Shown: piece after piece, positions 26,401-36,261 of the stretch
Layout: every line of letters starts with the position of its first letter
Numbering within the stretch: position 1 is the first letter of the stretch
DNA from: Cenococcum geophilum 1.58
Lineage: Eukaryota > Ascomycota > Dothideomycetes > Gloniales > Gloniaceae
Length of the DNA stretch: 64,000 nt
Direction: 5' to 3'
Assembly (NCBI GenBank): GCA_001692895.1
Contig: KV748203.1
Coordinates: forward strand, 2,138,330-2,202,329
The notes under the pieces: generated by a model
Database searches by the model: none
The model's input: only the letters and a program-made list of their open reading frames with translations
Told to the model about the DNA's origin: nothing
Made by a program: the position numbers and the translations under genes

Positions 26401-28243
26401 CTTAGTTTATAACCTTCCGCTTAATTTTAAAGTCCTTATATAGTGTAAGAGTGGTAATTAGACTGGACCTTATTGTTTACTAGCTATAAAAGACGAAACG
26501 TGCTATATATAACTTTTTAGCGGACCGACTAGCTTTAGAAGCATATCTGTAAAACCCTATTTTCGGTCTAAAAACACCTATAATATTAAACCAGACGAAC
26601 TGGAAACACCCCTGCCTTTAGACGAACTAGAAGCACCTATGCCTACTATAGAAGTCCCCTACAACCCTACTAAACCTATTAAACCTACCATAAAATGTAG
26701 CCGAGGACGCCCCCAAAAGTACCCTATAATGGAGAATTATCTAACCTCCGCAGATATATCTATAAGGCAATCTCCACCTATGGATATATTAGTTCTAGTA
26801 TAGGAAACCCCTTTTACGGACTTACAACGCAAAGAGATTAATAGACTACTTAAAAAGGGCGTCTTTGCGGTTGTAACAGAAAAAGATATTCCGTAAGGCG
26901 TCCGTATATTTAACTTATGCTTTATTAACAAGATTAAGCACCCTAGTACTAATAAAGCCTTTAAGAAATTAAGGCTTATTATACAAGCTTATAATAACTA
27001 GGGAAAGGACCTAGTTCTTACGCAATCGCCTATAATTTAATAAGTTAGTTAATAGATTATACTTGTACTTACGCTAGGACTATAGTAAACTAAATCTATA
27101 GCCCTTTACTTACGGGATATCTTATAAGCCTATATACAGTCTAATACCTACCTAAGCAGAGACATCTTTATACAACTACCCTATAAGCTTAACCTATAAC
27201 TAAAAACAATTTTATAGGTTGTAAAACCCCTATATGGAGTACTAGAAGCCAGAAACCATTAGTTTAAGATATACTACTAGCATCACATTAGTAAACTTAA
27301 AATGGAATAGTTAACCTACAACCCCTGCCTCCTATACAGCCCATTAAACGGCTTTAGTATTATTAGACTTTAAACAAACGATACCCTATTCCTAGTAGAC
27401 TAGACCTTTACAGACGCTAAAGAAACTAAACTATAAAAGGTAAAGTTCTTAGTAAAGCCGTAAGAGTAGTTAACTAAGTAGACTCTAATTAAGTTTAATG
27501 GAGGCTTAATTATATAAAAGGGCAACCTAATTAAGCTGACTTAGGAACACCAAGCTTAAAACCTAAAGCCTATTATAGTAAAGCCTACGGACCTTACTAG
27601 TTCCCGCGGAGAGACCTATAAGACCATAAATATAAAGGACCAATACGCTATATAGCGTGTAAGAGGCGCCTATATTACCACAGTCTGTTAACCTAAATCT
27701 GCCTATAATTTATTCTTTGCGGCCCAGGCAATAAACCCGTAAGAGGAAAATATTAAGCAGCTTAATAAGCGCATTTAGTAGCAAATTAATAATGCAGTAA
27801 GGGGATTTACTTTTGTACTACTAGACCTAAACTCCCTTAGCCTACTAGCATTTATAGATGCCTCCTTTGCTAATAACAAAGACCTATTATTATAAATTGG
27901 CTTTATAATTATACTTACGGACCATAATTAGGACGCAAATATACTATATTAGTCTTTAATTAAGTGTAAACAAGTAACCCGCAGTATATTAGCTTCTAAA
28001 CTATATACACTAGCTTATAGATTTAATATAGCAGCCGCAATTAAATTAACGGTCCAGAAGATTCTATAACTAGAGCAGTTACCCCTAGTTTTATGCACCA
28101 ATTTAAAGTCCCTCTATAACTGCCTAGTTAAACTAGGTATGACACAAGAGAAGAGGCTTATAGTCAACCTAATATACTTACATTAGGCCTATAAACGACG
28201 TAAAATTACAAAGGTTAAATAGATTAGCGGCGGAAGTAACCTA

Positions 28244-28486
28244 CATCAGGAAAAAAAATTTTGGGCGCAAACGAAAATCGGGGTCTGCAAAACCTGCGTA
28301 AGTCGCAATTTTGGCAATTTGCGGCGATTTGCAGCAATTTGCTACAAACATATAGGCTACCTATGCACGCGCCTGCCCTATCTATGTGTTTGTAGCAAAT
28401 TGCTGCAAATTGCCGCAAATGCTAAAATTGCGACTTACGCCTGCAGGTTTTGCTTGCAACAACGTGCCTAAAAAAAATTCCTGATG
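28244..28486. repeat. Palindromic end of element A
   Basis: A 243-bp imperfect palindrome. It starts CATCAGG and ends CCTGATG, and its arms run through GGTTTTGC/GCAAAACC and GCAATTTTGGCAATTTGC to a centre near 28365. Both arms carry reiterated GCAATTTGC. The same palindrome closes element B at 36020-36259. Its inner end copies the element terminus, so it could itself be a mobile unit. Confidence 0.8.
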
Positions 28487-28915
28487 CAGAGGCTCTGCAC
28501 GAGGCTCTACACAAAGCTCTGCACGAAGCTCTGCACGAAGCTCTACACGAAGCTCTACACGAAGCTTTGCACGAGGCTCTACACGAGGCTCTACACAAAG
28601 CTCTGCNTATAGAGGCTCTGCACGAGGCTCTGCACGAAGCTCTACACGAAGCTCTACACAAGGCTCTGCACGAAGCTCTACACGAAGCTCTGCACAAACC
28701 TCTATATAAAGCTCTACACGAAGCTCTACATAAAGCTCTACGAAGCTCTACACGAAGCTCTACATATAGAGGCTCTGCACGAGGCTCTGCGCGAAGCTCT
28801 ACACGAGGCTCTGCGCGAAGCTCTACACGAGGCTCTACGCGAAGCTCTACACGAGGCTCTGCGCGAAGCTCTGCATACGGAGGCTCTACACGAAGCTCTA
28901 CACAAAGCCTTTGTG
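28487..28915. repeat. 12-bp minisatellite in element A
   Basis: About 35 tandem copies of GARGCTCTRCAC (mostly GAAGCTCTACAC and GAGGCTCTGCAC), with a slightly different sub-array after 28765 containing CGCGAAGCTCTACACGAGG-type units. The period is a multiple of three and lacks stops, so both strands are open (ALHE or CRAS repeats). I read this as a by-product of the repeat, not a protein. There is an undetermined base near 28607. Confidence 0.9.
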
Positions 28916-29054
28916 TGTGCGCGCGACACATTACTATCGGGTCCCCGCTATATTCCCGATAGCCTCTACACGTGCCTCTGCCAAGTATACCCCATATATA
29001 CACCTAGGTAGCCACCTCATTTTTTACCCTTCCTTACATCCTACCTAGGAAGAC

Positions 29055-29345
29055 ACCAGAACGACAGCCAGCAGACGACCGTCGCCGGAGCCAGACGACC
29101 ATCGCCGGAGCCAGATGACCGTCGCCAGAGCTAGACGACCGTCAGAGCTGGACGACCGTCGTCAGAGCTAGACGACCGTCGTCAGAGCTGGACGACCGTC
29201 GCCGGAGCCAGATGACCGTCGCCAGAGCTAGACGACCGTCAGAGCCAGACGACCGTCGTCGGAGCTAGACAACCGTCGCCGGAGCCAGATGACCGTCGCC
29301 AGAGCTAGACGACCGTCAGAGCCAGACGACCGTCGTCATCGCCAC
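29055..29345. repeat. 20-bp minisatellite (GACGACCGTCGCCGGAGCCA) in element A
   Basis: About 14 GC-rich units with variants (GTCGTC for GTCGCC, TAGAC for CAGAC, ATGACC for ACGACC). Some units are shortened to GACGACCGTCAGAGC. It is absent from element B. It keeps CpG-rich composition amid AT-rich flanks. Confidence 0.85.
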
Positions 29346-29436
29346 ACGACCGTCGCCAGAGCCACACGACAACCGTTCGAACGACCAGCCAGCGAACACG
29401 ATAAACGATTCGATCGATCGATCGAATCAAGGTGAC

Positions 29437-29578
29437 ATAGACAGGTAGGCACAGACAGGTAGGCACAGACAGGTAGGCACAGACAGGTAGCATAGACGGG
29501 TAGGTATAGACGGACGGACAGACAGGTAGGTAGGCAAGTAGGCAGGCAGGCAGCAGGCAGGCAGGCAGGCAGGCAGGG

Positions 29579-29673
<95 letters not shown>

Positions 29674-29685
29674 TAGGTAGGTAGA
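29437..29685. repeat. 14-bp repeat followed by (AGGC)n tract in element A
   Basis: Four or five units of GACAGGTAGGCACA (29437-29500) grade into a nearly pure AGGC tetranucleotide array from about 29525 to 29675, ending in GTAGGTAGGTAG. The complementary CCTG/CCTA array occurs in element B at 32098-32174. Confidence 0.9.
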
Positions 29686-30213
29686 TGATTTAGAGCCTCT
29701 GCGAGACGCTTCCCCCTTAACGCCTAAAGTAGATAGCTCTATATTTTATATAGTTATAATATAAATATATTTAAAAGTATATTATAGAAATCTATGGGAA
29801 TATATGATAATTTGGTTATTATATAATATAATTATTATTTATATAGTTACAATTTGTACAGTTTTTACAATTCGTACAGTTTTTACAATTCGTACAGTTT
29901 TTACAATTTATACAGTTTGCGCGCTATTTATTTATAGGGTAGCGTTTTGCTGTAATTTATTTATAGAGGTAGCATTTTGCCGCAATTTACTATTAGGTGC
30001 TGCGATTTTATTATAAAACGTGCGTTTTGCGTAAATTGCTATCGACCATATCCACCTGCCGAAACCGCAACAACGAGCCCCAAAAAAAATTTCCTAATGT
30101 AGTAGACGCCATAACTAAGGCAAAGCCATATTAAGCCCTTAAAACCCTAATTAACACAAATAAGCTTAATCTAAAAGTTATAGAATGGGTGGAACGAGAC
30201 TAATAGAGCACTA

Positions 30214-30462
30214 CAGTTCATTTACGGCCCATCGGAAGGCCGTACGGTACATTTACGGCCCGTCGGAAGGTTATACGGTTTACTTTACGGACCGTAAGCA
30301 GGACTTACGGCCCGCTTAGAGTACCGTTTGGAAGGCAGCCCAAAAGACACCTTAGGAGGGATCTCCTATAGATTTCTTATATATTTCCTTTATATTTTAC
30401 AGTTCTATTAAAGCAGTTACGGAGGCTATATATAGGTGGTTTCATTTTTTAAGTACCGCTAG
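30214..30462 (+). other. Cop-1 3' untranslated region
   Basis: Contains four imperfect units of TTTACGGCCCRTCGGAAGG-type sequence (30220-30320), related to the TTACGGACC motif of the leader. No gene is seen. The polypurine tract is not distinct. Confidence 0.55.
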
Positions 30463-30735
30463 TATATAATTATAGTACCTGTTGTACTAACCGCGTGCCT
30501 ACGCGTTTGGTACACTAACCACGCGTTTACGCGTTAGGTGTATTAGCCACTTACTTACGCGTTTAGTGCACTTATAAGGCACTGACTAATTAGGGGGAGG
30601 TCGCACCAGTATATAGACCACGTAGTCTACCTCAATAGAATCGACAGTCACTACCATCCAAAAGAGCATATGATACTATACGTATTTCGTGCCCCTGGAT
30701 ATGACTTGCCTTATATTATTAAATTAATATAAACA
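30463..30735 (+). repeat. Cop-1 3' LTR
   Basis: A 273-bp LTR starting TATATAATTATAGTACC (a TG-to-TA change at the first dinucleotide) and ending TAATATAAACA. It is followed by the duplication ATAAG at 30736-30740, matching 22693-22697. Confidence 0.9.
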
Positions 30736-30740
30736 ATAAG

Positions 30741-31696
30741 GATAAAGCTCTAACCGACGTCCTATAAAAACTCCACCTTAATTACCTCTAAAAGGAAGGT
30801 CCTAGAGCTAAGTTACTCTCTAAAACAGCTCTACTATAGAATTTTATTAAACATATTTAACGTTATAAACTCTAACTCTTAGGACTATAGTATAACTATT
30901 AACTACCGTCTTTAGCAGAATAGTTAATAGGCTAACGCTTAAATCCTAATTAATATAGGAGCTAGCGGCATAGGATTTATTAATAAGATCTTTATATAAG
31001 ATAATGGTTTTACTCTAACCCCCCTTAACTAGTATATTAACGTATTTAGATTTAATAGCAAACGCACTATCTTAGGCTGTATTACCCATGTAGTATTCCT
31101 AAAACTCTAATACCTAAACTATAAAGAATTAATTAAACTTTTTATTACCACCCTAGGTTACTTAGTAATTCTTAAATAACCCTAGATAAAGCTATATAAG
31201 GTAACTATTAATTAAAACAACCTTAAGCTTCTATTTACTACCTCCCATTATAAGTAGAAGTGCCTTACTACTTACTACTTAGACCCAGAACTAAAATCTA
31301 AAAAATCTACTAGAATCCACCAGTCTAAAATTTCTATAACTATCTACTCTACGCCTAAGAAATCCACCAGATTCCGCTAGCACAAAAATCCTACTAAATT
31401 CCACTAATATAAGAATTCTACCGACATCCACTAAGGATCTAAAAACTCTACTAAATTCTATAAGTTATTACTAAGTACTATACCGCCCTAAGCTAAGCAG
31501 AAGCTTAAGCTTAATATATAAAAATACTAGAAGGACTAGTATTCTACTATAAAAAGGATTCTTAAAGAACCTAAACCTAAATAGGAAACTACGGATAATC
31601 TAAGCGAGCTTAGCACCCTAGATATCCGCATAATTGGAGCTACCCCGCTAGTATAACTTGCTAAAAAAAACCCGAATATATAATCTTTGCTATTAT
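30741..31696 (+). pseudogene. Gy-B2 gag end and protease, degraded
   Basis: This continues the gypsy frame after Cop-1. An aspartic protease-like core is visible near 30950-31070: ILINIGASGIGFI, where D-S/T-G-A has become N-I-G-A, then ITHVVFLKL and a downstream LKLLFTTSHY block. Stops replace Gln. It is interrupted by element B after 31698. Removing element B restores FAIIIADIKKAL, the expected gypsy junction into the reverse transcriptase. Confidence 0.72.
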
Positions 31697-32097
31697 TACA
31701 TTAGGAAATTTTTTTTAGGGCTCGTTGTTGCGGTTTACGGTAGGTAGATATAGTCGATAGCAATTTACGCAAAACGCATGTTTTGTAACAAAATCGCAGC
31801 ACCTAATAGCAAATTGCGGCAAAATACTACCCCTATAAATAAATTGCAGCAAAACGCTACCCTATAAATAAATAGCGCGCAAACTATACAAATTGTAAAA
31901 ACTGTACGAATTGTAAAAACTGTACAAATTGTAACTATATAAATAATAATTATATTATATAATAACCAAATTATTATATATTCCCATAGATTTCTATAAT
32001 ATACTTTTAAATATATTTATATTATAACTATATAAAATATAGAGCTATCTACTTTAGGCGTTAAGGGGGAAGCCTCTCGTAGAGGCTCTAAATCATC

Positions 32098-32174
32098 TAC
32101 CTACCTACCTGCCTGCCTGCCTGCTTGCCTGCCTGCCTACCTGCCTACCTACCTACCTACCTACCTGCCTGCCT
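32098..32174. repeat. (CCTG/CCTA)n array in element B
   Basis: Tetranucleotide array complementary to the AGGC array of element A, abutting the left end of the hAT transposon. Confidence 0.9.
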
Positions 32175-35100
32175 CAGTGATGTCAGCGGTTTGGATCGGT
32201 TCGAAATTTTGCCCTTAAACCGATCCAAAAGTTAAATCAAGGCTCTAAACCGGTTCGTGAACTAGTTAAACTAGATGAACTAGATAAAATAGAGTATATT
32301 TAAGCGTAATATAGTGTATAAAGTGGCAGAATTGTTTAACGAAGTAAGTAGTTAAATAGAGTTAGGAAATGGTTTATGGCCCTATATAGCTTAAGCGACG
32401 TTAGCAGCTGGTTAAGTAGTTAAGAGGCGTAGGCTTACTATCACCAGTCTTGGTATGGTGTTGAGAAGCAGCTTAGTTGTTAATAAGTATATATCTGACA
32501 GCGTCGCCCTCATCTGCCTTATTGCCCTTATCTTCCTTATTAGTATCCTTATTAGTATCCTCGTCAGTCTCCTTATCTTCCTTATCCTCTAGCTTATCAG
32601 CTTCCCCCATATTTACCACCGCATTGCCCCCTATATCGCCTTCTGCTGAAGTCTTTTCTTTAGTAGTAGCTTTAGCAGTAGTTTTGGCAGTAGCTTTAAC
32701 AGCAGCTTCGTCCTTATATTGCTTATTAACGTTAGGATCTACGCCCTTTGCAAAGGCCTTTGCTTAAGGACGACCGAACTAAGACTTAAGGCATTTGTTT
32801 GCTTTAATAATATCGGCTTTAAGGCGGTTTTAAGGATTAGTAAGTAGGTGCTTTGCAGAACTAAATACGCGTTTGCATTTGGCGCTTATCAGTAGTATAG
32901 TAAGTATATTAAGGGTAAATTGAGCGAGATCGGGCTGCGATAGATAGACGCTATTTTAGTAAGCCAGAGGATTGTCTGCTTGCTCTGGATCGCTTTTAAT
33001 GTAGGTTTGGTAGGCGTTAGTTCTACTAAGAGGTACTATATTAATCTGCTTATAGCTTCTAAGACCACTAAATAACTTACCGCGTTTAAAGCGTATTAGT
33101 GGTGGAGGCTTAACGACCGCGGGATTACTATACTTGCCCTTATACTCCTCCAGCCAGAGGTCTTCTACTAGGCCCTGAATACCGCGGTTATCTAGATCCT
33201 TAGGATCACCACCGAGCCAGTTTTTTTTGTTCTTATTTTAATTAAATCTCTAGTAAAACTACTACCACTTCTTGTCTAGTAAAAGCACCTGCGTAGCATA
33301 GTATGCGGCGCTATTATTGGCAAGCTTATAGTACTCCTTATACTTCTCCTATAACGCGTAAACCGCTGCCTTAAGATAGGTGTATTCTTTATAGTCGCCA
33401 TATTTAATGTAAAGCTCTCGAAAGTTAATCTAGGCGTTGTAGGTACAGTTAAGAAGCTAATCTATAGTAGTAAACCAGCGGTAAAGCATATGCTTATGGC
33501 CCTAGCCACATATAGTAGCTTTATAGAACGGTTGGAGGACAGAAGAGAGCTTTTTAAGTAGAAACCAGTAGTGGGTAGTAAGTCGATCGTTTTTAATGCC
33601 CTCGCCGCGTTTTGGTATATAGGTGTTGCAGAATCGTTGTATACGGGGCTTGTAATTAATAGCTTATATAATAGAGCTGAAATATAAATTCTATCGCATT
33701 GCATTGCTTTGGATAAGCTAGTAGAGAAGTTAGTAATAAAATTAAAAAGTTAAATATTGCGACTATAGAGCGAGAATATTACGACTATAGGGCGGATATT
33801 ATAAAATCCGACGCTGTAGCTAATTAAACTGGTGTAATTTGACGTCACTAGGTGGCAAATATCACCAAATCTTAATACACTTACCTTAAGCATATCGAAT
33901 TCCGACTACTTCCCCCCTACTATAATCCTCCAAAACTCCTCCTGACGCTGTGGCGATATCCGGATATACTATATAATGTTGTGTAGACGTCTAAGAGCGC
34001 CCTACTTCCTCCAGATCTCCGCAATTAACTTAAAGTCGTGCCTACTGTAAGCTAGCTTAAGCTCCTCTAGTGTAGTGTCCGCCTTCTTGCCTAGAAGGAA
34101 CGCCTACGCATATAGGTTAACTACATGGCCAAGACACCGCAGTTAATAATGTTTTCGCTGCTTTTCTAATATCTTTAGATAGAGTGTTTTTAGTATTAAA
34201 TCTACAGCCGTATCGTTGCTTAACGCGTTATTAAGCATAAAGTATCCTATTCTTCTACCAATTTTATACTCGCCGATTACATTAAGAACAATCTAAGCTT
34301 AGTTCGCGCCGCTGTGTTCGCCCTTAAGACGCCGTATAGTAAGAAGCTTCGTTTTTTGGAGGCCATTCTTATTAATATAGTGAGCAACTATTGCAATAAT
34401 AGCGTAGTAGTTTGGCGATGTCTAAAGGTTAAAGGATATATAGATATTCAAGCGAGCTTTTTATAAGTTATCTCGTAGCTGCCTCTTCTGCTTCTTAAAC
34501 TTGCTTATTATCCAACTGCGAATTATATTACGCGTTAGAATTAGCTTTGCTAGGCCTCTATACGTATACTAAATTAGCTCTAGGAAGTAGACGTTTTTAA
34601 TCTAGTAGAAAGCGATATGGTAGTATACTAGCCAGCGAATTAGTAAAAGCTTAAAAGCTTTAAACTAGGTCTTCTAGATATAGTCTTACTGCTCGGCATA
34701 CTACTTAATTGTTCCTTTAGACTTAATCAGATTACTATTCTTGTTAATGCGGTAAGCTCGTTTCTAGTGGCTAAGAATAGTAGAGTTGCTATTAAGAGCT
34801 AATTACCAATTAATAAGAAGGCAGTATAGCGGATAGAGTCTCTTACTAAACGGCTTGTACGTTTTATCTTTCTTCTTATCTAAACACTTGCAGCAGTAGT
34901 AGTATCTAACTGCTATAGTCTTATGAACTATTGTAAAGCCTTTTCCCTTACCCTATATATGCGAGGACTTCGGCCTAGCACGCTTCTGCCTGGCGATATC
35001 ATTAGTTCTTCGATACTACTGGCCATGGAGTTTAATTCGTTTTGGCTCCGCTGCCGGGCGCGACGGTGGCGGAGGCTCTCGCTCGGATGCGGATGTAGAT

Positions 35101-35730
35101 TCGTGATAGGTAAGAGGCTCTGGTTCCACTGTATTTATAGTCGTCTTTGGGCGCTTTTGTTTTTTACTACTAGAGGCTTTACTAACGCGCTTTTGAGGAA
35201 CAGCAGGAGCCTTACCCGTAGCACGACTGCTGCTGGCACTACTACTACCACCTCCACGCGTCGTTCGGCCGGTAATACTGACGAAGCCCTCCATATAATC
35301 GGCGGTATCAAATAATAAGGGTAGTAATGCGGGCAGTAATGAGGGCAGTAATGAGGGTAGCAATGAGGGCAGCAATAAGGGCGACGCGGTGAGGACGACG
35401 CGATTAGGGCAACGCGGTAAGAGTTAACTACCTAGATTAATCCTCATCCAATTAAGGCGTTACTATACTATAGATAATCCTTAATATACGGCTTGGTAAG
35501 TGTACAGCGGATTTAATAGGCTTGGCTCCCTTAGGTGGCGTTCGCCTATACCTAAAAGCTTACCACTAAGGCTCTACATACATCCAGATCTGGTTCTACT
35601 GGTTAACTGGTTAGCGCTAAAGCCTTAAACCGATCCAAATAGACCTGCCAAAATCGAACGAACCGGTTCGGATTTTATAATTGGTTTAACTGGTCTAAAC
35701 CGGTAGCGAACCGGTTTATTGACATCACTG
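32175..35730 (-). mobile_element. hAT transposon, about 3.6 kb, minus-strand transposase
   Basis: The terminal inverted repeat is CAGTGATGTCA at 32175 and its complement ends at 35730. Subterminal regions carry repeated AACCGGTTCG- and AACCGATCCAA-type motifs (32190-32270 and 35600-35725). The minus strand encodes a BED-finger and hATC transposase remnant. The 8-bp flanks do not match (GCCTGCCT versus GAGCCTTA), so the expected duplication is missing. Either the flanks were rearranged or the host satellite slipped. Confidence 0.85.
32473..35375 (-). pseudogene. hAT transposase, RIP-degraded
   Basis: The minus-strand frame opens near 35375, or at a second Met at 35291, with a Ser/Pro/Lys-rich N terminus (open to 35016). 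A BED-type zinc finger remnant follows near 34880-34910 (YYYCCKCLDKKK). A long degraded catalytic region follows. The hATC dimerisation domain lies near 32780-32950 (NILTILLISAKCKRVFSSAKHLL then NRLKADIIKANKCLK). It ends in an acidic Asp/Glu/Lys-rich tail with stop at 32475-32473. TAG and TAA replace Trp and Gln at several places. The plus-strand open frame at 32477-32767 is a shadow of the tail. Confidence 0.82.
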
Positions 35731-36015
35731 GAGCCTTATACAGAGCCTCTGTACGTAGAGCTTCGTGTAGAGTCTTATATAGAGCCTTATATAAAGCTTT
35801 GTATAGAGCTTCGTGTAGAGCTTCGTATAAAGCTTTATATAGAGCTTTGTATAGAGCTTTGTATAGAGCTTTATACAGAGCTTTATATAGAGCTTCGTAT
35901 AGAGCTTTATACAGAGCTTCGTATAGAGCTTTATGCAGAGCTTCGTGCAGAGCTTTATACAGAGCTTTATATAAGGCCTCGTGCAGAGCTTTATATAGAG
36001 CCTCGTGCAGAGGCT
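35731..36015. repeat. 12-bp minisatellite in element B
   Basis: About 23 tandem copies of GAGCTTYRTATA (GAGCTTCGTATA, GAGCTTTATATA and similar). It is the complement of the element A array but AT-shifted, as if CpA-type changes had acted on it. Open frames on both strands are by-products of the period. Confidence 0.9.
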
Positions 36016-36019
36016 CTAT

Positions 36020-36259
36020 ATTAGGATTTTTTTTTAGGTATGTTATTGTAAGCGAAAATCGGGGTCTACAAAACCTGCGTAAGTTGCAATTTTGGCAATT
36101 TGCTACAAACATATAGATTAGGCAGGCGCGTGTATAGGTAGCCTATATATTTGTAGCAAATTGCTACAAATCGCCGCAAATTGCCAAAATTGCGACTTAC
36201 GCAGGTTTTGCAGACCCCGATTTTCGTTTACAACAACGCGCCTAAAAAAAAACCTAATA
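36020..36259. repeat. Palindromic end of element B
   Basis: A 240-bp imperfect palindrome homologous to 28244-28486. Its arms share CGAAAATCGGGGTCT and AAAACCTGCGTAAG with the complement on the far side, and its centre is near 36140. Both outer ends carry ATTAGG/CCTAAT. Confidence 0.85.
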
Positions 36260-36261
36260 TA

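Larger units (their letters stand above)
28244..30099. mobile_element. Element A: TA-flanked, satellite-bearing inverted-repeat element, 1.86 kb
   Basis: The termini are CATCAGGAAAAAAAATTTTG on the left and, on the other strand, CATTAGGAAATTTTTTTTGG on the right. TA flanks both ends (28242-28243, 30100-30101). Removing the element and one TA restores the copia RNase H reading (SNL-VDAITK). In order it contains a 243-bp palindrome, a 12-bp minisatellite, a 20-bp minisatellite, a 14-bp repeat, an (AGGC)n tract, an AT-rich stretch, a (TTTTTACAATTCGTACAG)n repeat near 29850-29910 and repeats of a GCAATTTR motif up to the end. I see no transposase. A second copy (element B) lies inverted 1.6 kb away. 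It behaves like a non-autonomous transposon, but I cannot name its family. Confidence 0.75.
23408..30213 (+). pseudogene. Cop-1 copia gag-pol polyprotein, degraded
   Basis: It opens at ATG 23408. Gag follows, with the zinc knuckle at 24764-24810 (R-C-F-I-C-S-K-E-G-Y-W-S-I-R-Y, His and last Cys now Tyr). The integrase is at about 25800-26500 (VDIMYINGSL, then YDASKNFISKEF near 25985). Reverse transcriptase is at about 27000-27500 (VVKPLYGVLEARNH). Its catalytic box at 27374-27388 reads TNDTL, where the family has TDDT. RNase H is at about 27800-28240 and ends in GGSNL. Element A then interrupts the frame, which resumes at 30100 with VDAITKAKP. That is the same join seen uninterrupted in Cop-2. 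Many Gln and Trp codons are stops. Domain order INT-RT-RH identifies Ty1/copia. Confidence 0.85.
31699..36259. mobile_element. Element B: second copy of the satellite-bearing element, inverted, with nested hAT
   Basis: It begins CATTAGGAAATTTTTTTTAG and ends CCTAATA (the last G is now A). TA flanks both ends (31697-31698, 36260-36261). It runs opposite to element A. Positions 31699-32110 are the near-exact reverse complement of 29685-30099, followed by a CCTG array, a hAT transposon (32175-35730), a 12-bp minisatellite and the palindromic end (36020-36259). Without the hAT it is about 1.0 kb. The 20-bp minisatellite and neighbouring segment of element A are missing. Confidence 0.75.

Noticed and set aside
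28487-28915. Possible CRISPR-like array
   Set aside because: Units are contiguous 12-mers without spacers, inside a fungal transposon. It is a minisatellite.
28422-29003. Long open frames on both strands (up to 193 codons) over the 12-bp minisatellite
   Set aside because: The repeat period is a multiple of three and lacks stops, so frames open automatically on both strands. No start context, domain or conservation supports a protein.
32477-32767. 96-codon Ser/Leu-rich open frame
   Set aside because: Exact antisense shadow of the acidic tail of the hAT transposase.
35675-36116. Open frames of 101-145 codons in the second 12-bp array
   Set aside because: Same by-product of a 12-bp period, running partly into the palindromic end of element B.
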